Counted from the first letter of the stretch, positions 16,919 to 26,143 are shown. The stretch is 64,000 nucleotides of DNA from Roseibium album (GCF_001404515.1 NZ_CXWE01000005.1:434001-498000), one strand, 5' to 3'. Program-made: numbers and translations. The notes: generated by a model from the letters alone, not told the origin.

Positions 16919-17854
16919 TCAATGCGGCTCCACGAGCGCTCCATACAATTCCGGGCGTCTGGTCGTGTTGAAATTGAATTCCTCCTTCCGGCCCGGTTCA
17001 CATTCCGCCATATCGCATTCCGCCACAATCAACTCGTCATCGGAGCTTTTGGCGATTGCAAGTATTTCGCCATAAGGGTTGATAATGCTGCTCCCCGCAA
17101 TCAATTCCACGCCATCCTCGATGCCCGCCTTTGCTGCGCCCACGACGAAACAACTGTTTTGATATGCGCCCGACTGCATGCACAGAAGATTGTGAAAATT
17201 TCGCAATTCGGGAGACTGGTCTTCGCGGGGATTATGCACGGGAGACGAGTAGCCGAGCAGGATTAATTCGGCTCCCTTGAGGCGCAGCATTCGATATGTT
17301 TCCGGCCATCGGCGATCGTTGCATATGCAAATGCCAATCTTGCAGGAGTTGAACTCTGCAACCGGGAAACCGAGGTTCCCAACCTCGAAATAGTACTTCT
17401 CCAGGTTTTGAAAGGGATCATCTGAAACAGGCGCTGCGCTCCCGGGCAGATGCACCTTGCGATACTTCAGTGTGATGTCCCCGGATCGGTCAACCAGGAT
17501 CATCGTATTGAACCGTCGGATACGGCCCTCTTCCTCTACAAGTTCGGCGTATCCAAGACTGAAACCAATACCCCTTTCACGGGCAGTATCGAACAGTCGC
17601 TGGGTGTTTTCAGATGGCATACTTTGTTCGTAAAAGTGGTCAAACTGCTCCAACCGGGCGACATGAAAGCGCACAAAAACAGGTATCAGTGCGAACTCCG
17701 GAAACACGACAAGATCGCAACCTCGGTCGGCGGCGTCGTTCAACAGCGCGACCATCCGGTCCAGGACCATTTTTCTACTCGCTTTATTGTCAATGCTCAT
17801 GGCGTTCGTAACGCCGCCCAACTGCGCTGCCGCTACTTTGATCCTTCTCGACAT
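16919..17854 (-). CDS. N-carbamoyl-D-amino-acid hydrolase (nitrilase superfamily)
   Basis: A 311-residue cytoplasmic amidohydrolase that should cleave N-carbamoyl-D-amino acids to D-amino acid, CO2 and ammonia. The nitrilase catalytic triad is E53 (F-P-E-F-A-L), K133 (K-Y-R-K-V-H-L-P-G) and C178 (I-C-N-D-R-R-W-P-E). The C-N-D-R-R-W-P-E and H-N-P-x-x-x-Q segments, the overall length, and the similarity through the whole protein match Agrobacterium D-carbamoylase closely. AGGAG lies 8 bases before the ATG at 17854. In known hydantoin pathways this gene sits beside a hydantoinase and racemase; none is seen nearby, so it is an orphan here. Some family members act on other ureido acids, so the exact substrate is not certain. 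Confidence 0.88.
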   Translation of the reverse strand: MSRRIKVAAAQLGGVTNAMSIDNKASRKMVLDRMVALLNDAADRGCDLVVFPEFALIPVFVRFHVARLEQFDHFYEQSMPSENTQRLFDTARERGIGFSLGYAELVEEEGRIRRFNTMILVDRSGDITLKYRKVHLPGSAAPVSDDPFQNLEKYYFEVGNLGFPVAEFNSCKIGICICNDRRWPETYRMLRLKGAELILLGYSSPVHNPREDQSPELRNFHNLLCMQSGAYQNSCFVVGAAKAGIEDGVELIAGSSIINPYGEILAIAKSSDDELIVAECDMAECEPGRKEEFNFNTTRRPELYGALVEPH

Positions 17855-18209
17855 TGGTCATTCTCCTGCCGCACGGCCTCGCTGCATTCAGCTGAAGCTC
17901 TCTTTGAAAACGAACGCTAAGTCACTTGTTCGTCTGGGACATCAAAACGGTCAATTGACCTCTTCTGCCGCGGGATTTGCCGCAACAAGCCAATAAATCC
18001 GATGGAGCCATCGCCAGCTATTTGTGAAAAAAATTTACAACATTCTTAAAAAATACCGCAAAAGAGATATTTTCTCAATATCAGGAGCATCAGATTCATC
18101 AAAAATGAAAAAAATTTTCAATAAGAAATAGAGAACACCGGATAGAGCGTAAGCGCGGAAATGAGATCGTTACCTAGACTTCCGTCGCAATCCTGCATAA
18201 TCATCTTTG
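17855..18209. other. AT-rich divergent promoter region
   Basis: About 355 bp between divergent genes. The stretch 18020-18135 is markedly AT-rich with A-tracts, and contains a small inverted repeat GATATT/AATATC at 18066-18082 around a 5-base spacer. Promoters of the carbamoylase and cyclase genes should lie here; no specific elements could be assigned. Confidence 0.45.
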
Positions 18210-19943
18210 ATGACGAAAACCAGACCAGAGCGGCGCCTTGCTGCAATAGTTGCTGCAGATGTGGTCGGCTATTCCCGGATGATGGAGCAAGACGAAGTCG
18301 GCACTCTGAACCGTCTGAAGGATTTTGAGAGAAACGTTGTAGAACCCGCCGTCGAAGAGCATTTCGGACGGATCGTCAAGCGAATGGGCGATGGATACAT
18401 TGTCCAGTTTCAAAGTATTGTCTCGGCTGTCGAATGCGCAATGGAGTGGCAGAAAGCATCAGATGCACAGATCACTTTTCGCATCGGTGTAAACCTTGGT
18501 GACGTGATCGTTGAGGACGATGATATCTATGGTGAAGGTGTCAATCTTGCGGCCCGACTAGAGTCTGTAGCAAATCCGGGCGAGATACTTGTTTCAGAAG
18601 ACGTGTTCCGTCAATCCGGCGGGAAGGTCAGCGCGACTTTCCAGGACCTGGGTGAGAAGACGCTCAAGAACATATCAGAACCCGTTCGGGTTTTTCGGTT
18701 GGCGTCTGATGAACCCAATTCCCCAGACACGCTGGCAAGTCGACCGGCCGATGACGCCCAAACATCCTGGAAAGTCGCGACGGTTTTGGTTTCCCCTTTT
18801 CGCCATCTGGGCTCGGGTGGCGACGCAGCGAGTCTCGCGTCCGGGTTGACCGAAACTCTGGCTGCGGCTCTGGCGCATTTCGAGGAGTTCAAGATTATTG
18901 ATCCCGGGAGCGCGACTCACAAGATCTCGAACCTGGGTACACTCGACGCTGGACGTCAGCTGGGCGTTGAGTACGTGCTTGAAGGTTCGGTTCAGATTTC
19001 GGGACAAAAAGTTCGCGTCGGTGTTCAACTCATTGATGTTGCAAGTGGCAGCCGTGTCTGGTCGGATACGATCAACCGCGAATTTGAGGATGCATTCGAA
19101 CTTCAGGATGACATAACCGCCTTCGTTGCATCCACAATGAGCGATGCAGTTGGTGAAGAGTGGGCCAAGGCGATCCTGGCAAAACCGGATGCCGCGCTCG
19201 ATCCGCATGAACAGATGATACGCGGTCTTCAATTGCTTCATCGGGGAAACCCAAAAGATTGCGCGAATGCCAGAGCGTTCTTCGAAAAGCTGGTTCAATC
19301 CGACCCGAATGGGATGTTCCCAAAACTCTGTCTGTGCTGGACCTATGCAAGCGAGTTGTCGGGAGGCTGGCCCCTTGGCCGTGAAGATGCACTGGAATTT
19401 TCCTTGCGCGAAATGCGTGATCTCATGCGTCGGTATCCACGCTCTGCTCATATTCATCGGCTCGTCAGCCGGTTGTGCATTTTCGATGGCGACCATGCTC
19501 AAGGTGTTGCACACGCGGAACGGGCCTATGAACTGAACCCATACAATAGCGATATGATGATGGCGCTTGGCCTGGCGAAACTTTGGAATGGAGAACACGA
19601 CACAGCCGTGGTTCTGCTTGAGAAGGCATTTTCCACGAACCGCTATGCACCTGACATATTCAAGATCTATCTCGCCCTCGCCTACTATCTCACCGGTCGT
19701 TTCGATGATGGCCTGAAGCTCTTTGACAGTATCGAAGGTACCACGTCAGTAACGCAGATTTACAGGATCCTGAACCTCGTTGGATTGCAGCAGATCGAAG
19801 AGGCAAGGGCGGAAGCACAATCCTGGCTCAACAATAACGCAGGATCGAAGCTGGGCGACGCTCAATCAATCAATTCGTTTAGGCATCAGGAAGATCGTGA
19901 GCAAATTTTTGCCGCCTTGCGCATGGCAGGCCTGTCACAATGA
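18210..19943 (+). CDS. Class III adenylate/guanylate cyclase with C-terminal TPR region
   Basis: A 577-residue cytoplasmic protein. Residues ~8-165 are a class III cyclase catalytic domain of the alphaproteobacterial type: L-A-A-I-V-A-A-D-V-V-G-Y-S-R with the first metal-binding Asp, G-R-I-V-K-R-M-G-D-G-Y-I-V-Q-F with the second, and G-V-N-L-G-D-V-I. Residues ~190-310 form the beta-rich region found between cyclase and TPRs in these proteins (V-L-V-S-P-F, L-G-V-E-Y-V-L-E-G-S-V). The rest (~330-570) is TPR-like helical repeat (A-E-R-A-Y-E-L-N-P-Y-N). It probably makes cAMP in response to a signal sensed by the helical repeats. The ATG at 18210 is preceded by an in-frame TTG that could be used instead. 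No adjacent cAMP target is present. Confidence 0.88.
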   Translation: MTKTRPERRLAAIVAADVVGYSRMMEQDEVGTLNRLKDFERNVVEPAVEEHFGRIVKRMGDGYIVQFQSIVSAVECAMEWQKASDAQITFRIGVNLGDVIVEDDDIYGEGVNLAARLESVANPGEILVSEDVFRQSGGKVSATFQDLGEKTLKNISEPVRVFRLASDEPNSPDTLASRPADDAQTSWKVATVLVSPFRHLGSGGDAASLASGLTETLAAALAHFEEFKIIDPGSATHKISNLGTLDAGRQLGVEYVLEGSVQISGQKVRVGVQLIDVASGSRVWSDTINREFEDAFELQDDITAFVASTMSDAVGEEWAKAILAKPDAALDPHEQMIRGLQLLHRGNPKDCANARAFFEKLVQSDPNGMFPKLCLCWTYASELSGGWPLGREDALEFSLREMRDLMRRYPRSAHIHRLVSRLCIFDGDHAQGVAHAERAYELNPYNSDMMMALGLAKLWNGEHDTAVVLLEKAFSTNRYAPDIFKIYLALAYYLTGRFDDGLKLFDSIEGTTSVTQIYRILNLVGLQQIEEARAEAQSWLNNNAGSKLGDAQSINSFRHQEDREQIFAALRMAGLSQ

Positions 19944-20246
19944 AGGTCTGGAGATCCCCGCTTTTGCGCGTTTGGCGATAATCAGAAAGTCAACTTGCTT
20001 TGGTTCAAGCGAACCTGAACTTTCATTGCTGGATGACTGCTTCGTCCGCTCAGGCAGCCCTGACACTTTCAGCAACATTCGTCTGCTTCCTCCGGTCCTG
20101 TGAATGCATCACAGCCATAACGAAGACCGGCCATTGAGATGCGGCCTCAGAGTGCTGAACGAAGAGTTTGGGGTCTGTTTCGACGACGGCTACACAGCCT
20201 GAGCTGGGCACAAACCTTCAAGCAGACGATCTGATAGTGTGGTCGA
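19944..20246. other. Gene-free stretch after the cyclase gene
   Basis: About 300 bp with no supported gene, hairpin or repeat. The region just upstream of 20247 must hold the start signals of the acetyltransferase gene, but no strong ribosome binding site is evident. Confidence 0.4.
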
Positions 20247-20735
20247 ATGAACGTGGCCAATCACTACAGTTTTCACAGAGCAACCCTGGATGACCTCGCT
20301 TTGCTTGAGGCGTGGCAATCAAACCCCCACGTCCTGAAGTGGTGGAGTTCCGACGAGCCGTATGACGAAGCGGATTTGGCGGATCCGCGTGTGGCGCGCT
20401 GGATCGTCTCAACAAGCGAACGGCCTTTTGCGTTCATGCAGGACTACTCCGTGCACGGATGGGACGATCACCATTTTGCCGACCTTCCCCAAGGCTCGCG
20501 GGGCATCGATCAATTTATTGGAGATCCGGAGATGATCGGAATAGGCCATGGATCAGGGTTTATCGGCATCAGGATGCAAAATCTCTTCGATGAGGGTGCA
20601 CCTGTGATCGCGACGGATCCGCATCCGGACAACAAACGGGCAATAGCCGTCTACAAGAAGCTCGGATTCAAACCGTGCGCGCCACCGCAGGAAACGCGGT
20701 GGGGTGTGATCCTGCCAATGCTGGCGACCCCGTAA
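20247..20735 (+). CDS. GNAT acetyltransferase, AAC(6')-like
   Basis: A 162-residue GNAT-fold protein. It starts with F-H-R-A-T-L-D-D-L-A-L-L-E-A-W, followed by V-L-K-W-W-S. The acetyl-CoA binding region reads G-I-D-Q-F-I-G-D-P-E-M-I-G-I-G-H-G-S-G-F. The C-terminal part has I-A-T-D-P-H-P-D-N-K-R-A-I-A-V-Y-K-K-L-G-F. These match the aminoglycoside 6'-N-acetyltransferase/IucB-type branch. Whether it acts on aminoglycosides or on another amine cannot be decided from sequence; chromosomal AAC(6')-like proteins often have other substrates. It stands alone between the cyclase and the TetR gene. Confidence 0.82.
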   Translation: MNVANHYSFHRATLDDLALLEAWQSNPHVLKWWSSDEPYDEADLADPRVARWIVSTSERPFAFMQDYSVHGWDDHHFADLPQGSRGIDQFIGDPEMIGIGHGSGFIGIRMQNLFDEGAPVIATDPHPDNKRAIAVYKKLGFKPCAPPQETRWGVILPMLATP

Positions 20736-20794
20736 ACACAAGGCGACCTGCAGCGGGCTTGTCCGGATCTTGGCCATTCATTCTGGTTGCAACG

Positions 20795-20830
20795 AACGTC
20801 AGCTATCGGGATCAGGTCATGAAGCCGCGA
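20795..20830 (+). repeat. 36-bp repeat, copy 1 (partner at 24560-24595)
   Basis: Identical to 24560-24595 at 34 of 36 positions. The shared core contains TATCGGGATCAGGTCATGAA. Similarity stops at both edges. The two copies are in the same orientation and bracket 3.7 kb holding a TetR gene, a truncated lectin-like gene and a toxin-like gene. It could be a remnant of a mobile element or a target-site-like duplication. Confidence 0.75.
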
Positions 20831-21097
20831 ACGACCTATATGAGAGCGCATAATCTTTCAGAGTGCCACTGCGATGGGTTGCTTGGAGTTCGATCCTCAA
20901 ATGCAGAGAACGCAATTTAGTTGGCAACAATGTTGTTTAACGCGCCCAATTTCTTCTGGAATTCGCCAAGCCGCGACTTCTCGAAGATGCTCATGATCAA
21001 TCCCGACCGATACTTGAAAAATACAGGACAGGAAGGCAAATTCTCAAAAAGGGTTCCTGTAAAACTATCTCTATTTCAACAACCTGGGTATCGCGGC

Positions 21098-21745
21098 ATG
21101 GCGCCAACTGAAAATGAATTGCCGGACAGGCGTGCACAAGCAATTCAGGGAGCGTTTGACGCTCTCAAGTCTCATGGGCTCGGGGAGCTGTCATTCGATC
21201 TTGTTGCCAGTAAGTCCGGAATGTCCCGACAATTGGTTCGCCACTATTTTCCCGACCATGAAGCATTGATGATCGCGGTATGTGACCATCTTGCACGACT
21301 TTACAGCGAGCCATTGATAGCTGCAGCAAGTGCGCTTGATGGTCCCGAGAGAATTACGGTTTTCCTCGATTTCTACTTCGACTTGCTGTCGGATAACCCC
21401 AAGCCGCGTGACGACCAGGTCTATGATGCGATGATGGCTTTGGCGGCCAGGTCAAATTCAATCCGCACTGCGCTCGCCGATCAGTATGGTCTTTTGGGTC
21501 AAGTACTTGGCCACGAGTTTGTTGTCCAATACCCTGAGCTTAGCCAGCAATCTGCATCTGAGCTGTCTTTTTTGTTCGTCAGCATAATGTACGGACATTG
21601 GAAAATGGTTGCTTCTCTTGGGTACTCCGAGGAGCACAACATTGTGACACGCCGCGCCATCGACCGCCTGATCAAGTCTTACATCGAGTCACCCTCCGCC
21701 CTCTCCCAACCGATCAAAATCTGGTCGAAGCAGCCGAAATTGTAG
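21098..21745 (+). CDS. TetR-family transcriptional regulator
   Basis: A 215-residue regulator. Residues ~12-58 form the TetR helix-turn-helix (A-I-Q-G-A-F-D-A-L, then F-D-L-V-A-S-K-S-G-M-S-R-Q-L-V-R-H-Y-F-P). The remainder is the helical ligand and dimer domain. The start is uncertain: the ATG at 21098 begins just before the domain, whereas an upstream in-frame start at 20921 would add 59 residues that look unlike TetR sequence. No Shine-Dalgarno decides it. The divergent or linked target is unclear; the downstream lectin-like and toxin-like genes are candidates by position. Confidence 0.82.
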   Translation: MAPTENELPDRRAQAIQGAFDALKSHGLGELSFDLVASKSGMSRQLVRHYFPDHEALMIAVCDHLARLYSEPLIAAASALDGPERITVFLDFYFDLLSDNPKPRDDQVYDAMMALAARSNSIRTALADQYGLLGQVLGHEFVVQYPELSQQSASELSFLFVSIMYGHWKMVASLGYSEEHNIVTRRAIDRLIKSYIESPSALSQPIKIWSKQPKL

Positions 21746-22001
21746 TTTTTCAATTTGAAAATAACGCAAATGTCATCTCGAAAACCGAAGCATTAAATAT
21801 CTGAGAAAAATAAACAATCCATGCAAAGCCGTGATGGCTAAAATTATTTCGAAAGAATTTTGATTTTCATATTGGAAATCTTCTGAACGCGATATTGACA
21901 TATACAACAAGCGCTCACTTCATAAACTTGTTAACCAAAAAATATGCTTCAGTTCTCTGCAGGATTGAAGCTTTTTCAAGTATGGTTTTGGGGGGCACCT
22001 C

Positions 22002-22460
22002 ATGCAAAGATTTCTGTTCAAGGCAGCTGCAAGCCTTGCAATGATTTCCTCGGCTGCAGCTGCACCCCTCCAATGGTCGTCTGGATCTGGCGGCAATGAT
22101 CATTGGTACGAATTTGTTGTGCTCGAGGTTGTACTCAAGACCGAAATTCCGTCATTGACAGCGGCACGGGCAGAAGCGCTTGCCAATTCATCTTCCTTTA
22201 TGGGCTTGGGCGGCTGTCTTGCGACAATGACTTCTGCTGCCGAACAGACATTTCCGAATTCGCACTGGTTGGTCGCGAACAGCGTTACCGGCCAGTTTAT
22301 GGACAACAGCTTCTTCTTGATTGGCCTGACGGACCGCAATGCTGAAGGTTCATTCGAATGGCTAGGAGGGCCTGAAAACGGATATCGATTAGCACACTTT
22401 GATCGGACTGCGGGAGCGCGGCTCAACAGAAAACTGATCCGTAGAATACAGACTGGTTAG
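22002..22460 (+). CDS. Exported C-type-lectin-like protein, apparently truncated
   Basis: A 152-residue protein with a signal peptide (M-Q-R-F-L-F-K-A-A-A-S-L-A-M-I-S-S-A-A-A-A). The mature part has the start of a bacterial C-type-lectin-like domain: G-G-N-D-H-W-Y-E-F-V, T-A-A-R-A-E-A, L-A-T-M-T-S-A-A-E, I-G-L-T-D-R-N-A-E-G-S-F-E-W-L-G-G. In intact relatives this is followed by a Y-T-N-W...G-E-P-N block. Here that block is missing and the last ~30 residues are basic and unlike the family. I looked in the other two frames just downstream and did not find the missing block, so this is a truncation or divergence rather than a simple frameshift. GGGGGG lies 6 bases before the ATG. It ends 70 bp before the toxin-like gene. 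Confidence 0.6.
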   Translation: MQRFLFKAAASLAMISSAAAAPLQWSSGSGGNDHWYEFVVLEVVLKTEIPSLTAARAEALANSSSFMGLGGCLATMTSAAEQTFPNSHWLVANSVTGQFMDNSFFLIGLTDRNAEGSFEWLGGPENGYRLAHFDRTAGARLNRKLIRRIQTG

Positions 22461-22530
22461 GTTTGGTCTGCGGTTGACTTTTGGGGACCATTTTCACCGC
22501 ACAAGCGGAGCGAGATCGAAGAGGTGACAG

Positions 22531-24363
22531 GTGGCTAGATACTTGATCCGCGTCCGGCTTCAGTGGGAAAAAGTACCGGCGCAACTAACTCGATTCCCAA
22601 ATGCATCACCCCACGGTCCAAAGGCATCTCTGCTTGTCGATTGGGACAACAAGATCTGGGTTGCGCGAGAAAACTGGCAGGAACTTCGCGATTTTCTGAA
22701 GGAACCCGTTGTAACCGGGTCTGTGAACACATCCCTGACTCGCGGCAAGACGGTTCCCTTGCTCGGCAGGCGCAACGATCCCGTTCTCATTCTCGATTAC
22801 TTCGATCTTTCAGGGTCTGCTCCGGCTCTCGAAGGGAACGCCTTTTGGAGCAAACAACCGTCAAATCCCAATCTTTATGCGTTGCGGACCTATTGGTGGC
22901 GCGTGCGCGATGTCAGCATCATGTCGCCCTATGATCGTCTCGCGGAGATGATTGACATCGCGTGCACCGACCCGGCACTCCGAGAAGATCTGGAAAAACA
23001 TCTCGGTGCATTTGCCAATCCGGTGATCCTGCTGCCGATGGCGGGTATATTTCTGGTCTTCGTGGGTGCGGAATATCTCGGCGGTGCCGCTTTTGTTTAC
23101 GCCGTCCAGGCAATTCTGGGAGTTGGCAACCTGGCTGCCGATGTTGCCGAATACGAATCCCACTTCCGTCAACTGAACAAGATCTTGCTCGAACCGAGGC
23201 GCGAGGAACGTGACCTGAAATACGGCGCCAAGCTGATCAAGGAAATTCTTGTCAGGCTGTTGCAAGATCTGGTGATGGCGCTCGGCATTCACGCGCTTGG
23301 ATTGATCGTTCGCAAACTCTGCGCCGCGTTTATGGAGATCGCGCCCGAGGAATGGCGCACGAAGGCCAAAGACAAGCATGCAGAAGCCCAAAGCAAAGCG
23401 GCACGCAACAAGGCGACTCGGCACGGTTACGGCGGTGAGCATCACCTCAAGGACCCAAACAACGTTCAGATGACCCATGCCGAGGTCAAGGCGCACTCAG
23501 ATGCCGCACGCGACAGCTTTCAGGTCATCGTCGTTCGCGAGGGGTCCGAAGCGCGCACTCAGATCGCCCGCTCTCAGGTCTGGCACGGCTCCAAGCATAC
23601 ATGGCTCAAGGCGAAATCAAGTGATGGCTTTCACGGTTTTGTCTGCCTGGAGAAGGGCGACTGGTCGCACGATCTCAAGCCTGCCGGTACGTACAACACC
23701 GGGGATCTGCTTGGTATCAGCAAGGAGATCGACAATTATGTTCAGCCGGGCGGACAGGGCCAGACCCGCAGGTTGCCGATGTACGAACTCCCGACCGACG
23801 GCCGCAAGATACCTGATATTGATTACGAAAATGCCGGAGCCGGCAAGGCGATGATGCAAGGACATTATCTTGTCGATCTCGGCACACACAACGGAAAACA
23901 GAAGTTCATGGTCGTCAACAAGACCCAGGGCCCAATCGCCGCCGACGTGGATATTGCCGCCCGCATAGATCCTCACGCAAAGGGACCCGGGCACTACGCT
24001 TCGATGGATACCGATCCGAAAGTCCGCAATCCCGAGGATTCAGCAGTCCTTGAATACGACATAAACCGGCGGGTCTGGGAGTACGCAGACGAGTATACGA
24101 ACCGTCCCACTACCTCGGCAAACCATGGTGGTCGAACAGGCAGTGCTGGCCATGCGGCCATGCAGGATGCTCGCGGCAAGGGGCATTGGAAACCGTTCGA
24201 GAAAAATGGCGATTGGATCGATGAACGACTGGTCGTGTTTCTTCCGGTCAAGAGCAGGACAGGGCGGCCCTCGGCTCAGATGTTCGTCATCAACAACTGG
24301 GCTGATTTGCAGAGCTTCTGGAAAGCCAATCACTGGGAATGGCCACGAACCTGGAACAAATGA
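22531..24363 (+). CDS. Large toxin-like protein with central membrane segments, unknown function
   Basis: I do not recognise a named family for this 610-residue protein. Residues 1-135 are a soluble N-terminal domain with paired Trp (Y-W-W-R-V-R-D). Residues ~136-160 (M-I-D-I-A-C-T-D-P-A-L-R-E-D-L) lead into two Gly-rich hydrophobic segments (~162-180 and ~184-204) and another hydrophobic helix (~240-265), resembling the glycine-zipper/pre-toxin membrane region of secreted polymorphic or type VI effectors. Residues ~270-300 are a charged linker, and ~320-610 a hydrophilic, Trp- and His-containing C-terminal domain that could be the enzymatic part. It starts with GTG 5 bases after GAGGTG. No immunity gene with clear identity follows. 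An effector role is inference from architecture only. Confidence 0.6.
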   Translation: MARYLIRVRLQWEKVPAQLTRFPNASPHGPKASLLVDWDNKIWVARENWQELRDFLKEPVVTGSVNTSLTRGKTVPLLGRRNDPVLILDYFDLSGSAPALEGNAFWSKQPSNPNLYALRTYWWRVRDVSIMSPYDRLAEMIDIACTDPALREDLEKHLGAFANPVILLPMAGIFLVFVGAEYLGGAAFVYAVQAILGVGNLAADVAEYESHFRQLNKILLEPRREERDLKYGAKLIKEILVRLLQDLVMALGIHALGLIVRKLCAAFMEIAPEEWRTKAKDKHAEAQSKAARNKATRHGYGGEHHLKDPNNVQMTHAEVKAHSDAARDSFQVIVVREGSEARTQIARSQVWHGSKHTWLKAKSSDGFHGFVCLEKGDWSHDLKPAGTYNTGDLLGISKEIDNYVQPGGQGQTRRLPMYELPTDGRKIPDIDYENAGAGKAMMQGHYLVDLGTHNGKQKFMVVNKTQGPIAADVDIAARIDPHAKGPGHYASMDTDPKVRNPEDSAVLEYDINRRVWEYADEYTNRPTTSANHGGRTGSAGHAAMQDARGKGHWKPFEKNGDWIDERLVVFLPVKSRTGRPSAQMFVINNWADLQSFWKANHWEWPRTWNK

Positions 24364-24559
24364 CAGTCAATTCACCGGCTTCCTCCCTGTATCAAGTGAT
24401 TACAAGCGCAGTACTCAAGTCCGTGTACACGTCCTCAACACCGCTTGCGTTCGCCGCGGGTCGACCATGCACTTGGCTTGGTCCACGATAACAATGCGGA
24501 GCGACCAGGGTTGAAAACGGCAGGTTCGTCCGCGTATCGGCTCATTGCTTGATCGTGTG

Positions 24560-24595
24560 AACGTCATCTATCGGGATCAGGTCATGAAGCCGTGA
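24560..24595 (+). repeat. 36-bp repeat, copy 2 (partner at 20795-20830)
   Basis: Second copy, two mismatches from copy 1, in the gene-free 553-bp gap between the toxin-like gene and the aminotransferase gene. No other element could be recognised in this gap (24364-24916). Confidence 0.75.
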
Positions 24596-24916
24596 AGCTC
24601 CAATTTGGAGGAGCATTGCAGCAAACGACCGAACAGACCCTAGGCGTCGTCGCTGGACCGAAACTACTTATCTGCGCGATGGCTGCTTTGTTCGCTGCGC
24701 CGACAACAGTACAGAATGTTTCGATACTGAATGACGTTCCAACAGTGGAAGCTGGCGATGCAGCATTGATGACTGCGCAGTACAGACACACTGCAAGTTG
24801 CTCGCGTAGCGGTCATGCAAGGCGCGTGCGGACAATTGCAAGCTCAAGACCACAGATCCCTTCAAAAACGCGTTCGTTTCTGACTAGGATGCGACCAGAC
24901 GTATGCTGCCGAGACA

Positions 24917-26143
24917 ATGGAGAGGTCGTTGGAACCGTTTCGCGGAGTTTTCACCCAGCAGGAAGCCATACCGGACGATGCGATCGCAGCGGCCGTCGAT
25001 GTGATGCGTACCGGACGCTTGCATCGCTACAACACGGTCGGTGACGAATTGGGGGCCGCTTCCGAACTGGAACGTGCCTTTGCGGACTATCAGGGCACCC
25101 GGTTCTGTCTGGCCTGCGCCTCGGGCGGCTACGCGATGTCGATCGCCCTGCGCGCCGCCGGGGTAGAGCCCGGCGACACGGTTCTGACCAACAGCTTTAC
25201 TCTCGCCCCTGTACCGGGCGCGGTTGCGAGTGTCGGAGCGCGACCGGCGTTTGTTGAAATCACCGAAGACCTTGTCCTTGATCTTGATGACCTGAAGACA
25301 AAAATCAGCGAGACCGGTGCAAAGGTGCTGCTGCTGTCCAGCATGCGCGGACATTTGTGCGACATGGAAGCGCTTGTTGCGCTTCTTGCGGACAACGACG
25401 TGCTCCTTGTCGAGGACTGTGCGCATACGATGGGTGCCAGCTGGAATGGCCGGGCGAGCGGCAGTTTCGGCCTTGCCGGATGTTTTTCAACACAGACCTA
25501 CAAGCACCTGAACTCGGGAGAAGGCGGATTGCTGACCTCCGACGATCCGCAGTTCATGGCACGCGCAATCATGCTTTCCGGATCCTATATGCTATACAGG
25601 CGCCACGGTGCGGCCCCTCCCGAGACAACATTCGAGGATATCCGGCTGGAAACACCCAACATGTCCGGACGAATGGACAATCTTCGCGCCGCGATCCTGC
25701 TGCCGCAACTTCAGACATTGGACAAAAATGTTCAGCGCTGGAACGAAAGATACGACCTCATCGCCGATGGACTGTCGGAAGTCCCGGCGATCAAGCTGCC
25801 TCGCCGCCCCGATCCGGAGCACTATGTCGGCAGCTCTATACAGTTTCGCTTTCCCACGCTCGACCCGGAAAAGATGCTCCGATTTGTTGAACTCAACAAG
25901 GAGATGGGCGTTGAGCTGAAATGGTTCGGAGACAACACTCCGGTCGCCTTCACATCAAATCATCACAGCTGGAAATACACAGACCCGCAAGAGCTCCCAA
26001 AAACGGACCATATTCTTGCAAGTTTGTTCGACATGCGTATACCGCTGAGCTTCACCCTTGGCGATTGTGCGCATATCGCACGCATCATCGGACACAACGC
26101 CAGCCGGTGTACTTCGGAGGGAAATCTGAGAAAAATCGAATAA
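24917..26143 (+). CDS. DegT/DnrJ/EryC1/StrS-family PLP aminotransferase
   Basis: A 408-residue fold-type I PLP enzyme of the family that transaminates nucleotide-linked keto-sugars or cyclitols. The PLP lysine is K196 (S-T-Q-T-Y-K-H-L-N-S-G-E-G-G), and D167 in V-E-D-C-A-H is the Asp that contacts the PLP pyridine nitrogen. The N-terminal substrate/cofactor segment is S-G-G-Y-A-M-S-I-A-L. The family usually shows S-x-x-K-x-L-x-x-G-E-G-G, and this protein fits well. The ATG at 24917 or a nearby TTG could be the start. There are no sugar-nucleotide genes beside it, so the pathway is unclear; some members act in antibiotic or polysaccharide synthesis. Confidence 0.88.
   Translation: MERSLEPFRGVFTQQEAIPDDAIAAAVDVMRTGRLHRYNTVGDELGAASELERAFADYQGTRFCLACASGGYAMSIALRAAGVEPGDTVLTNSFTLAPVPGAVASVGARPAFVEITEDLVLDLDDLKTKISETGAKVLLLSSMRGHLCDMEALVALLADNDVLLVEDCAHTMGASWNGRASGSFGLAGCFSTQTYKHLNSGEGGLLTSDDPQFMARAIMLSGSYMLYRRHGAAPPETTFEDIRLETPNMSGRMDNLRAAILLPQLQTLDKNVQRWNERYDLIADGLSEVPAIKLPRRPDPEHYVGSSIQFRFPTLDPEKMLRFVELNKEMGVELKWFGDNTPVAFTSNHHSWKYTDPQELPKTDHILASLFDMRIPLSFTLGDCAHIARIIGHNASRCTSEGNLRKIE

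Noticed and set aside
24592..25044. 150-codon frame before the DegT gene
   Set aside because: It overlaps the start of the aminotransferase in another frame and shows no family motif. It was considered as a transposase remnant because of the adjacent repeat, but no transposase motif is visible.
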